Source of the DNA: UBA3824 sp017541145 | GTDB lineage: Bacteria; Bacteroidota; Bacteroidia; Bacteroidales; UBA3824 | Assembly (NCBI GenBank): GCA_947168365.1 | Contig: CAMVLO010000009.1 | Location: 27,381 to 91,380, forward strand | Direction: 5' to 3' | Length of the DNA: 64,000 nucleotides | Part shown: one piece after another, positions 9,629 to 18,387 of the stretch | How positions within the stretch are numbered: the first letter of the stretch is position 1 | Layout: each line of letters opens with the position of its first letter | Program-made: the position numbers and the translations under genes | The notes under the pieces: generated by a model | Seen by the model: only the letters and a program-made list of their open reading frames with translations | What the model was told of the DNA's origin: nothing | Database searches by the model: none

Positions 9629-10969
9629 TTACATCATTTCCTTTACCTGATTCTTAAACTGCTCGCCGCGATCCTCGTAACATGTAAAAAGATCGAAACT
9701 TGCACATGCCGGCGACAACAAAACTGTATCTCCGCTTTTAGCAATTTCACGACATTTTTTCAAACATTCTGACATACTTTTGGTATCATAAATATCTACC
9801 ATAGAATCGAATGCAGCATGAATTGCTTTGTTATCAACCCCCATTGCAACTATTGCACGTACTTTTTCTTTTACAAGATTATCAAGTTGAGAATAGTCGT
9901 TACCTTTGTCAACACCGCCAAGAATCAATACAACTTTGGTTTTCATTGCGTCCAAAGCATAGTAAACAGCGTCAACATTTGTTGCCTTGGAATCGTTGAT
10001 ATAAGTAACACCGTCAACAACTCCGGCAGGCTCTATTCTGTGCTCAATCGGTTGAAAAGAATCAACGCTTTGTTTTATTTTGTCAACCGGAATTCCAAGA
10101 TAAAGAGCAGTAAGAACAGCAGCCATGATATTACAATGATTGTGCTTACCCGCAAGTTGAAAACCTTCAGGAGAAATCGAATCATGATGTTCAGGCAATC
10201 TGACTTCCAAATTTCCGTTGTCCAAGAAATACGCACCAAGTTTCAACTCTTCTTTTACAGAAAAAGCCCAAACTTGCTGATTGAATGTACGTTTTTTAAC
10301 TTCTTCAGCAGAAATAGGATCGTCGTTGAAATAAATAAAAACATCATTTTTACCCTGATTTTGGGTAATTCTGAATTTAGAATTTGTATAATTCTGCATT
10401 TTAAACTCGTAACGGTCAAGATGATCGGGAGTTACATTCATCAAAACCGCAACATCAGCTCTAAAATTATACATATTGTCGAGTTGGAAACTTGAAAGTT
10501 CCAAGACATAATAATCAAAAGGTTTATCCTCAGCTACTTGCATAGCGAAACTGCGTCCTACATTACCACCTATGGCAACGTTAAGGCCGGCATCTTTCAA
10601 AATCTTGTAAGTAAGCTCAGTAGTAGTGGTTTTACCGTTGCTACCCGTGATACAAATCATCTTGGCATTGGTGTAACGTCCGGCAAATTCAATTTCGGAA
10701 ATTACACGAATATTTTTAGCAACAATTTTTTTGATAATCGGAGCATCATCACGAATACCGGGAGATTTGATAACTTCCTTTGCTTCAAGTATTTTGGATT
10801 CAGTATGACCGCCTTGTTCATATTCAAGTCCATATTTTTCGAGCAAATCGCGATAATTATCTTTAATCTTACCAAAATCAGAAACAAAAACTTCAAAACC
10901 CTGTTTCTTAGCGAGAACAGCAGCACCAATACCGCTTTCTCCGGCTCCCAATACTACTATTTTGTCCAT
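9629..10969 (-). CDS. murD: UDP-N-acetylmuramoyl-L-alanine--D-glutamate ligase MurD
   Basis: MurD adds D-glutamate to UDP-MurNAc-L-Ala. The 446-residue protein has the N-terminal Rossmann motif VVLGAGESGIGAAVLA, the P-loop TGSNGKTTTTEL near residue 110, MNVTPDHLDRYE in the central domain and YINDSKATNVDAV in the ATPase region, then LSPACASFDLF near the C-terminus. Its ATG overlaps the mraY stop codon by one base (TAATG), which suggests translational coupling. Confidence 0.97.
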   Translation of the reverse strand: MDKIVVLGAGESGIGAAVLAKKQGFEVFVSDFGKIKDNYRDLLEKYGLEYEQGGHTESKILEAKEVIKSPGIRDDAPIIKKIVAKNIRVISEIEFAGRYTNAKMICITGSNGKTTTTELTYKILKDAGLNVAIGGNVGRSFAMQVAEDKPFDYYVLELSSFQLDNMYNFRADVAVLMNVTPDHLDRYEFKMQNYTNSKFRITQNQGKNDVFIYFNDDPISAEEVKKRTFNQQVWAFSVKEELKLGAYFLDNGNLEVRLPEHHDSISPEGFQLAGKHNHCNIMAAVLTALYLGIPVDKIKQSVDSFQPIEHRIEPAGVVDGVTYINDSKATNVDAVYYALDAMKTKVVLILGGVDKGNDYSQLDNLVKEKVRAIVAMGVDNKAIHAAFDSMVDIYDTKSMSECLKKCREIAKSGDTVLLSPACASFDLFTCYEDRGEQFKNQVKEMM

Positions 10970-12216
10970 TATCTAATTTTTAAAGTTAAAACAGAAACTA
11001 CAGCAAGGATAATTGCAACAATCAAAAATCTGGCAACGATTTTGGATTCGTGCATGCCTTTTTTCTGATAATGATGATGCAAAGGCGCCATCAAATAGAA
11101 ATGTAAACCTTGTCCGTATTTTTTTAATGTATGTTTAAAATACCATACTTGCAACATCACGCTGAGATTTTCTACGAGGAAAATTCCGCAGAAAATCGGA
11201 ATCAACAATTCTTTTCTCACAAAAATTGCAAGTACTGCAATAATACCTCCGATAGTTAAACTTCCGGTATCGCCCATAAAAATCTGAGCCGGATAAGCAT
11301 TGAACCAAAGGAATCCTACTGTAGCTCCGATAAATGCAGATGTAAATACCACAACTTCACCGATTCTCGGAATATACATTATATTAAGGTATTGTGAGAA
11401 AATTACGTTTCCCGATAAATAAGCAAATACAAGCAGCGTGGCTGCCGATACCGCCGACGTACCCGAGGCCAAACCATCGATACCGTCAGTAATATTGGCG
11501 CCATTGGACACTGCTGTGATTATAAAGGTTACCACCAAAATAAAAATAATGCCGGCAACCCATCCGTATTTGTTGCTGTCTAAAAACCAGACAATTTTTG
11601 AGTAGTCAAATTCGTTGTTTTTCAAAAAAGGAACTGTTGTTTTCAAGGATTTAACATCGTTGCTTGATTGAGTGCCTTGAATTTCAGGAGTTTCATCTTG
11701 AAGCAACTGATGTACTTCCTGTGTTCCGACATGAACGTTTTCCCTTATTACAATATCCGGACTGAGATAAATTGCTGTACCGATCACGATTCCTAAAAAT
11801 ACCTGACCGATAAGTTTGTATTTACCATCAAGACCATCTTTATTTTTCTTAAACACTTTGATATAATCGTCAGCGAAACCGATTGCTCCGAGCCATACTG
11901 TAGTGAAAATCAGCAAAATAATATAAATATTACCGAGTTCACAAAGCAACAAAACCGGAATAAGTATAGCACCGATAATCATCAGACCGCCCATTGTAGG
12001 AGTACCGGCTTTCTGATTCTGTCCCTCAAGATACAACGAACGAACGCTCTCTCCTACTTGTTTTGAACGCAAATAATTGATAAGACGTTTGCCCGCTATC
12101 ATGGTGAACAACAGCGAGATAATTACAGCCATAGCCGAACGGAATGAGATGTAACTAAACAATCTCGCTCCCGGAAAATCGTATTGTTGTAAATAATCAA
12201 ACAAATAATATAACAT
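10969..12216 (-). CDS. mraY: MraY, phospho-MurNAc-pentapeptide transferase
   Basis: An integral membrane enzyme that makes lipid I from UDP-MurNAc-pentapeptide and undecaprenyl phosphate. The 415-residue protein has ten or so hydrophobic segments, TPTMGGLMI, FADDYIKVFKKNKDGL (catalytic aspartates), NITDGIDGLASG and the late motif MAPLHHHYQKKG. It is longer than the E. coli enzyme (360) because of a polar insertion of roughly 55 residues around 155-210, normal for Bacteroidetes. It lies between murE (6 bases) and murD (1-base overlap). Confidence 0.97.
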   Translation of the reverse strand: MLYYLFDYLQQYDFPGARLFSYISFRSAMAVIISLLFTMIAGKRLINYLRSKQVGESVRSLYLEGQNQKAGTPTMGGLMIIGAILIPVLLLCELGNIYIILLIFTTVWLGAIGFADDYIKVFKKNKDGLDGKYKLIGQVFLGIVIGTAIYLSPDIVIRENVHVGTQEVHQLLQDETPEIQGTQSSNDVKSLKTTVPFLKNNEFDYSKIVWFLDSNKYGWVAGIIFILVVTFIITAVSNGANITDGIDGLASGTSAVSAATLLVFAYLSGNVIFSQYLNIMYIPRIGEVVVFTSAFIGATVGFLWFNAYPAQIFMGDTGSLTIGGIIAVLAIFVRKELLIPIFCGIFLVENLSVMLQVWYFKHTLKKYGQGLHFYLMAPLHHHYQKKGMHESKIVARFLIVAIILAVVSVLTLKIR

Positions 12217-12222
12217 GTTGTT

Positions 12223-13689
12223 TTACTTTATTAATAGTTGTAATTGTCCGCTAACAATTTCTTTATCATCAAAATGGTGACGTACACCGTTGATTTCCTG
12301 ATAGTTTTCGTGTCCCTTGCCGGCAATAAGAATAATATCGCCTTCTTTTGCCATCATACAAGCAGTCTGAATTGCCGATTTACGGTCGGAAATTCTTACT
12401 ACTTTTGCTAAATCAGTTGTATTCAATCCCGCAAACATGTCGTCAAGAATAGCTTCAGGATTTTCAGTACGAGGATTATCCGAAGTTAAAATTACCTTGT
12501 CGGAAAGTTTGCAAGCCAACTGTGCCATAATCGGACGTTTTGACTTGTCACGATCGCCACCGCAACCACATACAGTAATCAATGTAGAGGTTGATTTAGA
12601 AGCTGCTCTGATATCATCAATTGTATTCAACACATTTTCCAACGCATCAGGAGTATGTGCATAGTCAACAATTGCCGTGATTTTAGCGATGTTAACAATA
12701 TCGAATCTGCCTTTTACAGAATGTAAAGAACTAAGTTCTGTTAAAACTTCTTCAGGCTTTTGACCAAGCAAAACTGCTGAACTGTAAACAGCCAAAATAT
12801 TGTAAGCATTGAATGTTCCGGGCAAGAATGTCCACATCTCTTTGCCACAGATATTCAACAACATCCCTTCAAAACCGCATTCCAAAATCGAAGCTTTGAA
12901 ATCTGTAAAACCTCTCAATCCGTATGTCTTGACTTCGGCTTTGGTATTTTGTACCATTACCGAACCGTTTTTATCATCAGTATTTGTAAGAGCAAAAGCA
13001 TCTTTGGGCAAATTATCAAAAAACAATTTCTTGGCTTTGATATATTCTTTGAATGTTTTGTGATAATCCAAATGGTCAAGTGTGATGTTGGAGAAAATAC
13101 CGAGTTTGAATTTCAAGCCCGAAATACGTTTCTGAACCACAGAATGCGAACTTACTTCCATGAAACAATATTCGCAACCTACTTCCACCATCTCCGCCAA
13201 CAATTTGTTGATTGTAATAGGATCCGGTGTAGTATTGTGAGTCGGATAAACCTTTTCGTCAACATAATTTTCCACTGTAGAAAGCAAACCTGCCTTGAAA
13301 CCCAATTTACGGAAAAGCTTATAAAGCAAAGTTGCTGTTGTGGTTTTACCATTTGTACCGGTTACGCCTGACAATGTAAGTTTTTCGGAAGGATAACCAT
13401 AAAAAGCCGAAGCAATTTTACCAAGTCCGTCGGCTGTATCTTCCAATTTTACATAACAAACGTTTTCCGACAACGTTTCAGGAAGATGTTCGCAAACTAC
13501 TGCAACAGCTCCTTTTTTTACAACGTCATCTATAAAAGTGTGACCGTCAACCTTGGTACCGGCAACGGCTACAAAAAGTGTTTTTTCATTTATTTGTCTT
13601 GAATCTGATGTAATATCAAGGATATCCGTATCAAGATTTCCTTTCACTTCTTTTACATCGATTCTCTCTAAGATGTCATTAAGTTTCAT
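12223..13689 (-). CDS. murE: UDP-MurNAc-tripeptide synthetase MurE, probably meso-DAP adding
   Basis: MurE adds the third residue of the stem peptide. The 488-residue protein has the P-loop GTNGKTTTATLLY (near 114), MEVSSHSVVQKRI, and TLDHLDYH. The substrate motif DNPR (in LTSDNPRTENPEAI, near residue 405) is the form linked with meso-diaminopimelate specificity in known MurE enzymes, so the peptidoglycan is probably DAP-type. It follows the transpeptidase gene by 15 bases. Confidence 0.96.
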   Translation of the reverse strand: MKLNDILERIDVKEVKGNLDTDILDITSDSRQINEKTLFVAVAGTKVDGHTFIDDVVKKGAVAVVCEHLPETLSENVCYVKLEDTADGLGKIASAFYGYPSEKLTLSGVTGTNGKTTTATLLYKLFRKLGFKAGLLSTVENYVDEKVYPTHNTTPDPITINKLLAEMVEVGCEYCFMEVSSHSVVQKRISGLKFKLGIFSNITLDHLDYHKTFKEYIKAKKLFFDNLPKDAFALTNTDDKNGSVMVQNTKAEVKTYGLRGFTDFKASILECGFEGMLLNICGKEMWTFLPGTFNAYNILAVYSSAVLLGQKPEEVLTELSSLHSVKGRFDIVNIAKITAIVDYAHTPDALENVLNTIDDIRAASKSTSTLITVCGCGGDRDKSKRPIMAQLACKLSDKVILTSDNPRTENPEAILDDMFAGLNTTDLAKVVRISDRKSAIQTACMMAKEGDIILIAGKGHENYQEINGVRHHFDDKEIVSGQLQLLIK

Positions 13690-13704
13690 ATACTTCAGTT
13701 TTTT

Positions 13705-15858
13705 CTATTTCAATTCGAGAACTACTTTAGTACCACTTTTAATACTTGAACCCATCGGTATCGACTGAGTTTTTACCGCGCCGCGACCAACAACTGTCAC
13801 AACAAGACCACGGTTTCTCAAGATACACAACGCATCACGCAAACCCATTCCCGTAACATCCGGCATAATGCCCTTACGAGTATCTACCGGATCCAAATGA
13901 ATGGCATTCGGATTGGATCGTGCATCGGTATAAACGAACTGACTTTCAGTATTTTTACCGCTGTTTTCCACTTGAATATTAAATTTACTGAACAATCTGT
14001 CCAAAATTGCCCTATCACCGGATTTTGAATATGGATTTTGTTTTTCAAAATCTTTATGTTTCAACAAATCAAATTCCTTATTATCTGACTGCAAATCATA
14101 ATCTTGCGAATACAACTTGTCAGAAATTGCTTTGAATACCGGACCAGCAACCGCACTACCGTAATACGAATCCTTTTTCGGAGAATTGATTACTACAATG
14201 CAAGAATATTTAGGCTTGTCTGCCGGAAAATATCCGACGAAAGATGCCAAATAACTCTTGTCGCCTTCTGCATTTACATAACCCGAATTAGCATTAGCAA
14301 TCTGAGCTGTACCGGTTTTACCCGCAATTTGATAATTTTTTGAACGGATATTTTTTGCAGTACCATTCTCGACAACGCCTTTCAACAAGATTTTTACCTT
14401 TTCCAAAGTAGACTTGCTGCAAATAGCAGAGTTGAGAACCTCAGTTTTTTCTACCCGCTCTATTTCGCCGTGAGTTCTTACGGCTTCCAAAATATGAGGT
14501 CTTACCATCACACCGTCGTTAGCCACTGCATTATAAAATGTAAGAGTCTGCAACGGAGTAAGCCGCACCTCGTATCCGATTGAAATCTGTGTTAACGATA
14601 CTGTACCCCACCAATCCTTGTCGCCCGGATATTTGAAATCAGGAATCGGCTCACCCGGAATATCAATTTCGGTAAGTTTCTCCAAATGCATCTGATCCAA
14701 ACGGTCGATAAATTCAGATTGATTTTTCTGATACGTATTGTAAATCAACCTTGCAACACCCACATTAGACGAATGTTCAAAAGCTTCACGGATTGTCATC
14801 TTAGGCGGCGCATCATGATCGTCCCTAATGATATGACCTGTACCGGGAATTTCAAACTGTCCGTTGCCGGGCGTCAAAATTGTATCATCGATGTCAGCAC
14901 CTGTCTTCTCAAAAACTGTAATCAACGAAGCGAGCTTAAATGTAGAACCCGGCTCCGAAAGATTACCGACAGCATAGTTGTAATTTTCCGAAAAAGTACC
15001 GTCAGCATTCATATCAATATTTGCCATCGCCCTTATTTTTCCGGTTTTTACTTCCATTACGATTACCGTACCATGCTTAGCATTGTTTTTAACAAGCTGG
15101 TTCATAAGGTTTTGTTCGGCAATATCTTGGATGTTGACATTTATTGTACTAATAACATCCTTGCCATCTTCCGCATCGAGCTGACCGTCCTCATCCACAG
15201 AAGAAGTAGCGTGATAATCGCCCGAAGGAAGCCTTGCCATAAGCTGCACACCATCATGACCGGCAAGAATTTCGTCAAAACTTGCTTCCATACCGTATTT
15301 ATGGTCGCCGGGTTTACCGATTGTTCTGGCAGCCAACGACTTATGAGGCAATGTTCTATTGTAACTACGTTCAATAATAAGTCCGCCCTTATTTTTTCCG
15401 CGATTGAAAATCGGAAACTTTTTAAGAGCTGCAACTTGCGTGAAAGTAACCTTGTTTCTCACCAACACAAAGCGATTAGACTTCTGGGTACGTTTCTCGC
15501 GGAAATATTTTGCATATTCATCTTTTGACTTATCCTTGAAAAGTCTGCTGAGACAAGCCGACAACGAATCGATATTATTGTTGAAAAGAGTATCTTTCAA
15601 CACTTGCTTACTCATATCCCAATGCACAGAATAAAAAGGCATTGACGTAGCAAGAATACGACCGTCGGCAGCACAGATGTCGCCTCGCAAAGCTTTTACT
15701 TCCGCCTCTTTCATGGAATTGGATTTAGCTTCCCATTCCTCGCCATGTCCCTGAAGATAAATAATCTTCATAACAACGGCGATAACAGCTACCACCACCA
15801 ATCCATAAATAAAGAACAGTTTTACAACTATATTGTGTTTAATATTATTTTCAACCAT
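13705..15858 (-). CDS. ftsI: FtsI-type penicillin-binding protein with C-terminal PASTA domain
   Basis: Septal class B transpeptidase, 717 residues. A cytoplasmic N-terminus and membrane anchor (about 10-33) are followed by the PBP dimer domain and the transpeptidase domain. The active-site serine is in GSTFKLAS (near residue 305), the second motif is SSN in EHSSNVGVARL, and the KTG motif is in IAGKTGTAQIAN (near 513). The last 55 residues or so form one PASTA repeat (MPDVTGMGLRDALCILR). It lies between the ftsL-like gene and murE (gaps of 5 and 15 bases). It is the partner of FtsW. Confidence 0.95.
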   Translation of the reverse strand: MVENNIKHNIVVKLFFIYGLVVVAVIAVVMKIIYLQGHGEEWEAKSNSMKEAEVKALRGDICAADGRILATSMPFYSVHWDMSKQVLKDTLFNNNIDSLSACLSRLFKDKSKDEYAKYFREKRTQKSNRFVLVRNKVTFTQVAALKKFPIFNRGKNKGGLIIERSYNRTLPHKSLAARTIGKPGDHKYGMEASFDEILAGHDGVQLMARLPSGDYHATSSVDEDGQLDAEDGKDVISTINVNIQDIAEQNLMNQLVKNNAKHGTVIVMEVKTGKIRAMANIDMNADGTFSENYNYAVGNLSEPGSTFKLASLITVFEKTGADIDDTILTPGNGQFEIPGTGHIIRDDHDAPPKMTIREAFEHSSNVGVARLIYNTYQKNQSEFIDRLDQMHLEKLTEIDIPGEPIPDFKYPGDKDWWGTVSLTQISIGYEVRLTPLQTLTFYNAVANDGVMVRPHILEAVRTHGEIERVEKTEVLNSAICSKSTLEKVKILLKGVVENGTAKNIRSKNYQIAGKTGTAQIANANSGYVNAEGDKSYLASFVGYFPADKPKYSCIVVINSPKKDSYYGSAVAGPVFKAISDKLYSQDYDLQSDNKEFDLLKHKDFEKQNPYSKSGDRAILDRLFSKFNIQVENSGKNTESQFVYTDARSNPNAIHLDPVDTRKGIMPDVTGMGLRDALCILRNRGLVVTVVGRGAVKTQSIPMGSSIKSGTKVVLELK

Positions 15859-15863
15859 TTCTC

Positions 15864-16553
15864 CTACCTGATTTTTTTGTAATCATCCTCAAACTCATTG
15901 AAGTCGTTGGTATACTTACGTTTAACAACAGGTTCTTTTGATTTGAGAGAATCAGCTCTCTCAAATTTTTCGATGAAGAAAATCATAGGAGGCTCTTTCT
16001 GCTCATGAAGACCGAGTTTTTTGGTTTCCACCCTTTTTGCTACCTCAGTTTCTTTGCTGATAGACATCAGCTGAGCTGAGATAATAATAGATTCTGCCCT
16101 GAGCTCACGAACCTCACGTTGTAACAAAAGATTTTTTCTGATGATGGCTTCTGCATTATTTCTAATTGTAATATAAGCAATAGCAAGCCCCACCAAAAAC
16201 AAGAAGAATTTAAAATAGGAATGAAACTTTTCGTTGGAGATAAAGCTGCCGTCCAGAATAGATTTCAAACCGAATTTTGTTTCAGTTTCTTCCTCTACTT
16301 CGGAATTTTGGTCAGATTCATCCACAACGGGGTCGTCCGAAATCTCCGGATCGCCGACTTCTCTTCCGATACCATCGTCATAGATATCGTTTGAAAAAGG
16401 ATCGCCGGTATCTTCGCGTCCAAAGAAATCATCAATGGAAGGCATCTCACCACTACCCGAAACTCTGTCGTAAGCTTCGTTTAAAAGTTCAATATCTTCA
16501 TTTTCATCTTCCTGATCATCTTTCCCGTCTATTACGTCTTCCTCGTCTGTCAT
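15864..16553 (-). CDS. ftsL: FtsL-like divisome protein with long acidic N-terminus
   Basis: The product has 229 residues. Residues 1-95 are strongly acidic (many Asp/Glu). A membrane segment covers about 114-131 (FKFFLFLVGLAIAYITIR), and a periplasmic coiled coil of about 60 residues follows with the heptad-like segment NLLLQREVRELRAE. Coiled-coil single-pass proteins in this position, between rsmH and ftsI, are FtsL in Bacteroidetes. The acidic cytoplasmic extension is unusually long for FtsL, which is about 100-130 residues in most species. The call rests on topology and position, since FtsL is poorly conserved. Confidence 0.8.
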   Translation of the reverse strand: MTDEEDVIDGKDDQEDENEDIELLNEAYDRVSGSGEMPSIDDFFGREDTGDPFSNDIYDDGIGREVGDPEISDDPVVDESDQNSEVEEETETKFGLKSILDGSFISNEKFHSYFKFFLFLVGLAIAYITIRNNAEAIIRKNLLLQREVRELRAESIIISAQLMSISKETEVAKRVETKKLGLHEQKEPPMIFFIEKFERADSLKSKEPVVKRKYTNDFNEFEDDYKKIR

Positions 16554-16590
16554 CTATTGATGTTAAAAAAAAATTTTTTCTACCTAAAAA

Positions 16591-17511
16591 TTAATTATAC
16601 ATCGTTCTCTCAGCAATTCTGAGTTTTGCACTCCGTGACCGGGTATTTGTTTCAAGCTCGGTTTCCGACGGCGTAATCACCTTCCGGTTTACCTGAGTAA
16701 AAGGCGAAATCAAATTACCGTAAAAGTCTTTTTCTTCCTTGCCTTCAAAATTTCCCGCTTTAAGGAAATTTTTCACAGGACGGTCTTCAAGCGAATGATA
16801 TGTCATAATCACGAGCCTTCCGCCTTCCTTAATAGCATTCGGAGTATTTTTCAAAAACTCTTTCAGAACTTCAATTTCCTGATTTACCTCAATTCTAATT
16901 GCCTGAAACATCGTGGCAAGATATTTGTTCTCATTAAATTGAGGTACGCAATTGCCGGCAGCTTTTATAAGGTCGGCAACTGTATCAATACCATTGGAAT
17001 TTCTGTAAGCAACGATATTACTTGCCAATTTCCAAGCGTTCTTAATTTCGCCATATTCAAGAAAAATCTGTTTCAAACGTTCAGCACTATAAGTGTTGAT
17101 AAGATCGCGAGCCGAAAAATTAGCATTTTGATTCATCCTCATATCCAGAGGAACATCAAATCTAAAAGAAAAACCGCGCTGTGCATCATCAAAATGATGA
17201 CTTGAAACTCCAAGGTCGGCAATCACGCCGTCTACTTTCGGACAACCCGCAAGTCTAAGGAATTGCGCAAAATATCTGAAATTGGTTCTAAAAAAAACAA
17301 TTCTGTCATCATTTTCCGGCACATTGTCCATTGCATCGGCATCTTGGTCGAAAACAAACAATCTGCCGGAAGAATCCAATCTTTCGAGAATTGCTTTAGA
17401 ATGTCCTCCGCCTCCAAAAGTCACATCAGCATAAACACCTGACGGATTGATATTAAGACCATCCAAACACTCTTTAAGCATTACGGGATTATGATAAAAA
17501 CATTCCGCCAT
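16591..17511 (-). CDS. rsmH: 16S rRNA (cytosine1402-N4)-methyltransferase RsmH (MraW)
   Basis: RsmH methylates N4 of C1402 in the decoding site of 16S rRNA. The 306-residue protein has the SAM-binding motif DVTFGGGGHSKAIL near residue 30, IADLGVSSHHFDDAQRGFSF (about 95-115), and the late motif IMTYHSLEDRPVKNF. The C-terminus NTRSRSAKLRIAER is typical. It is the second gene of the dcw cluster, 68 bases after mraZ. Confidence 0.97.
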   Translation of the reverse strand: MAECFYHNPVMLKECLDGLNINPSGVYADVTFGGGGHSKAILERLDSSGRLFVFDQDADAMDNVPENDDRIVFFRTNFRYFAQFLRLAGCPKVDGVIADLGVSSHHFDDAQRGFSFRFDVPLDMRMNQNANFSARDLINTYSAERLKQIFLEYGEIKNAWKLASNIVAYRNSNGIDTVADLIKAAGNCVPQFNENKYLATMFQAIRIEVNQEIEVLKEFLKNTPNAIKEGGRLVIMTYHSLEDRPVKNFLKAGNFEGKEEKDFYGNLISPFTQVNRKVITPSETELETNTRSRSAKLRIAERTMYN

Positions 17512-17579
17512 AATTTAGTTGCATTTTTTTAGAGGTTAAAAATAATTAATTTTTTTAATTCATAATTTCAATAAAACAA

Positions 17580-18026
17580 TCAATCACACAAAAACTGCTG
17601 AGCCATTGCTGCAAACTCATCAGCCGAAGGTCTAGTTGCATTATAAACCTCTGCGCTCCAGACCTCGATTTTGTCACCGAGGCCCAAAACGCAAATATCC
17701 TTTGTAAGCTCTGTAATTTCAACCAATCGTTTCGGAACTAACAACCGGTTGCTGGAATCGAGTTCCACTTCTGCGGTATCTTTAAAAAATTCACGCAAGA
17801 AGATATTATGTTGCTTATTAAAAGGATTTAAGCGAGATTTGATTGTCTCCACGCGAGCTTGCCAACTGCTCTGCGTGTAAACTGTCAAGCATTTTTCATA
17901 GAGATCTTTCTTTACCACAAAAGTGCGCATGTCCTTGTCTCCCAGTTGATCCAAGAAGACCGACGGGAAAACAAAACGCCCTTTGGGGTCAATTTTGATT
18001 TGAAAATCTCCTGTAAAAACGCACAT
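17580..18026 (-). CDS. mraZ: Transcriptional regulator MraZ
   Basis: MraZ is an AbrB-type DNA-binding protein that controls its own dcw operon. The 148-residue protein has two SpoVT-AbrB-like halves, each with a D-x(4)-R type motif: KIDPKGRFVFP near the N-terminus and ELDSSNRLLVPKRL near residue 90. It is the first dcw gene. Directly upstream are a promoter and three repeats that fit a MraZ box (18080-18108), which supports autoregulation here. Confidence 0.96.
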   Translation of the reverse strand: MCVFTGDFQIKIDPKGRFVFPSVFLDQLGDKDMRTFVVKKDLYEKCLTVYTQSSWQARVETIKSRLNPFNKQHNIFLREFFKDTAEVELDSSNRLLVPKRLVEITELTKDICVLGLGDKIEVWSAEVYNATRPSADEFAAMAQQFLCD

Positions 18027-18049
18027 AATAGTCCATTTAAAAATTCTTT

Positions 18050-18079
18050 CAAAATTACAGTTTTTTCATAACATCACAA
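18050..18079 (-). promoter_or_regulatory. Main dcw promoter upstream of mraZ
   Basis: On the minus strand TTG (18079-18077), 19 bases, then TAATTTTG (18057-18050), a full match to the Bacteroidetes consensus. Transcription would begin about 15-20 bases before the mraZ ATG. Confidence 0.7.
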
Positions 18080-18108
18080 CCACTTTCTGCCACTTTTTCC
18101 CACTTTTT
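18080..18108 (-). promoter_or_regulatory. MraZ box: three AAAGTGG repeats at 10-base period
   Basis: The plus strand shows CCACTTT at 18080, 18090 and 18100, so the minus strand reads AAAGTGG-N3 three times in exact 10-base register. AAAGTG[G/T]-N3 repeats are the described MraZ operator in Mollicutes, and related TGGG repeats serve in E. coli. The array touches the upstream end of the -33 element of the mraZ promoter. Confidence 0.75.
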
Positions 18109-18323
18109 ACACAATTACATCACAATAATCTTTTTATCAGCAGAATACAAAAGAAATTTTATTTTATGTTTTTACAATTTTTACTTAAAAAATATAGTTA
18201 AGTATACAAAAAATAGTAATTATGAAATCAGGTTTTTGGTAAATGTTCTAAAGAGGTAACAGAAAATCTACTTCCTTAAAAATTCAATATAAAATCAATA
18301 AATCTGCCAACGATTTTTTTTTA

Positions 18324-18355
18324 TTTGTTTATTCAAATCGGATAATGTAAATTTG
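18324..18355 (+). promoter_or_regulatory. Promoter for the esterase-nucleotidase gene and metH
   Basis: TTTG (18324-18327), 20 bases, TAAATTTG (18348-18355). This is a complete match to the Bacteroidetes promoter, 32 bases before the ATG at 18388. The remainder of the 361-base gap between mraZ and this gene holds only the mraZ control region and AT-rich sequence. Confidence 0.65.
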
Positions 18356-18387
18356 TTTCGTGAAATTTAGCAGAATTACTGAGTATA

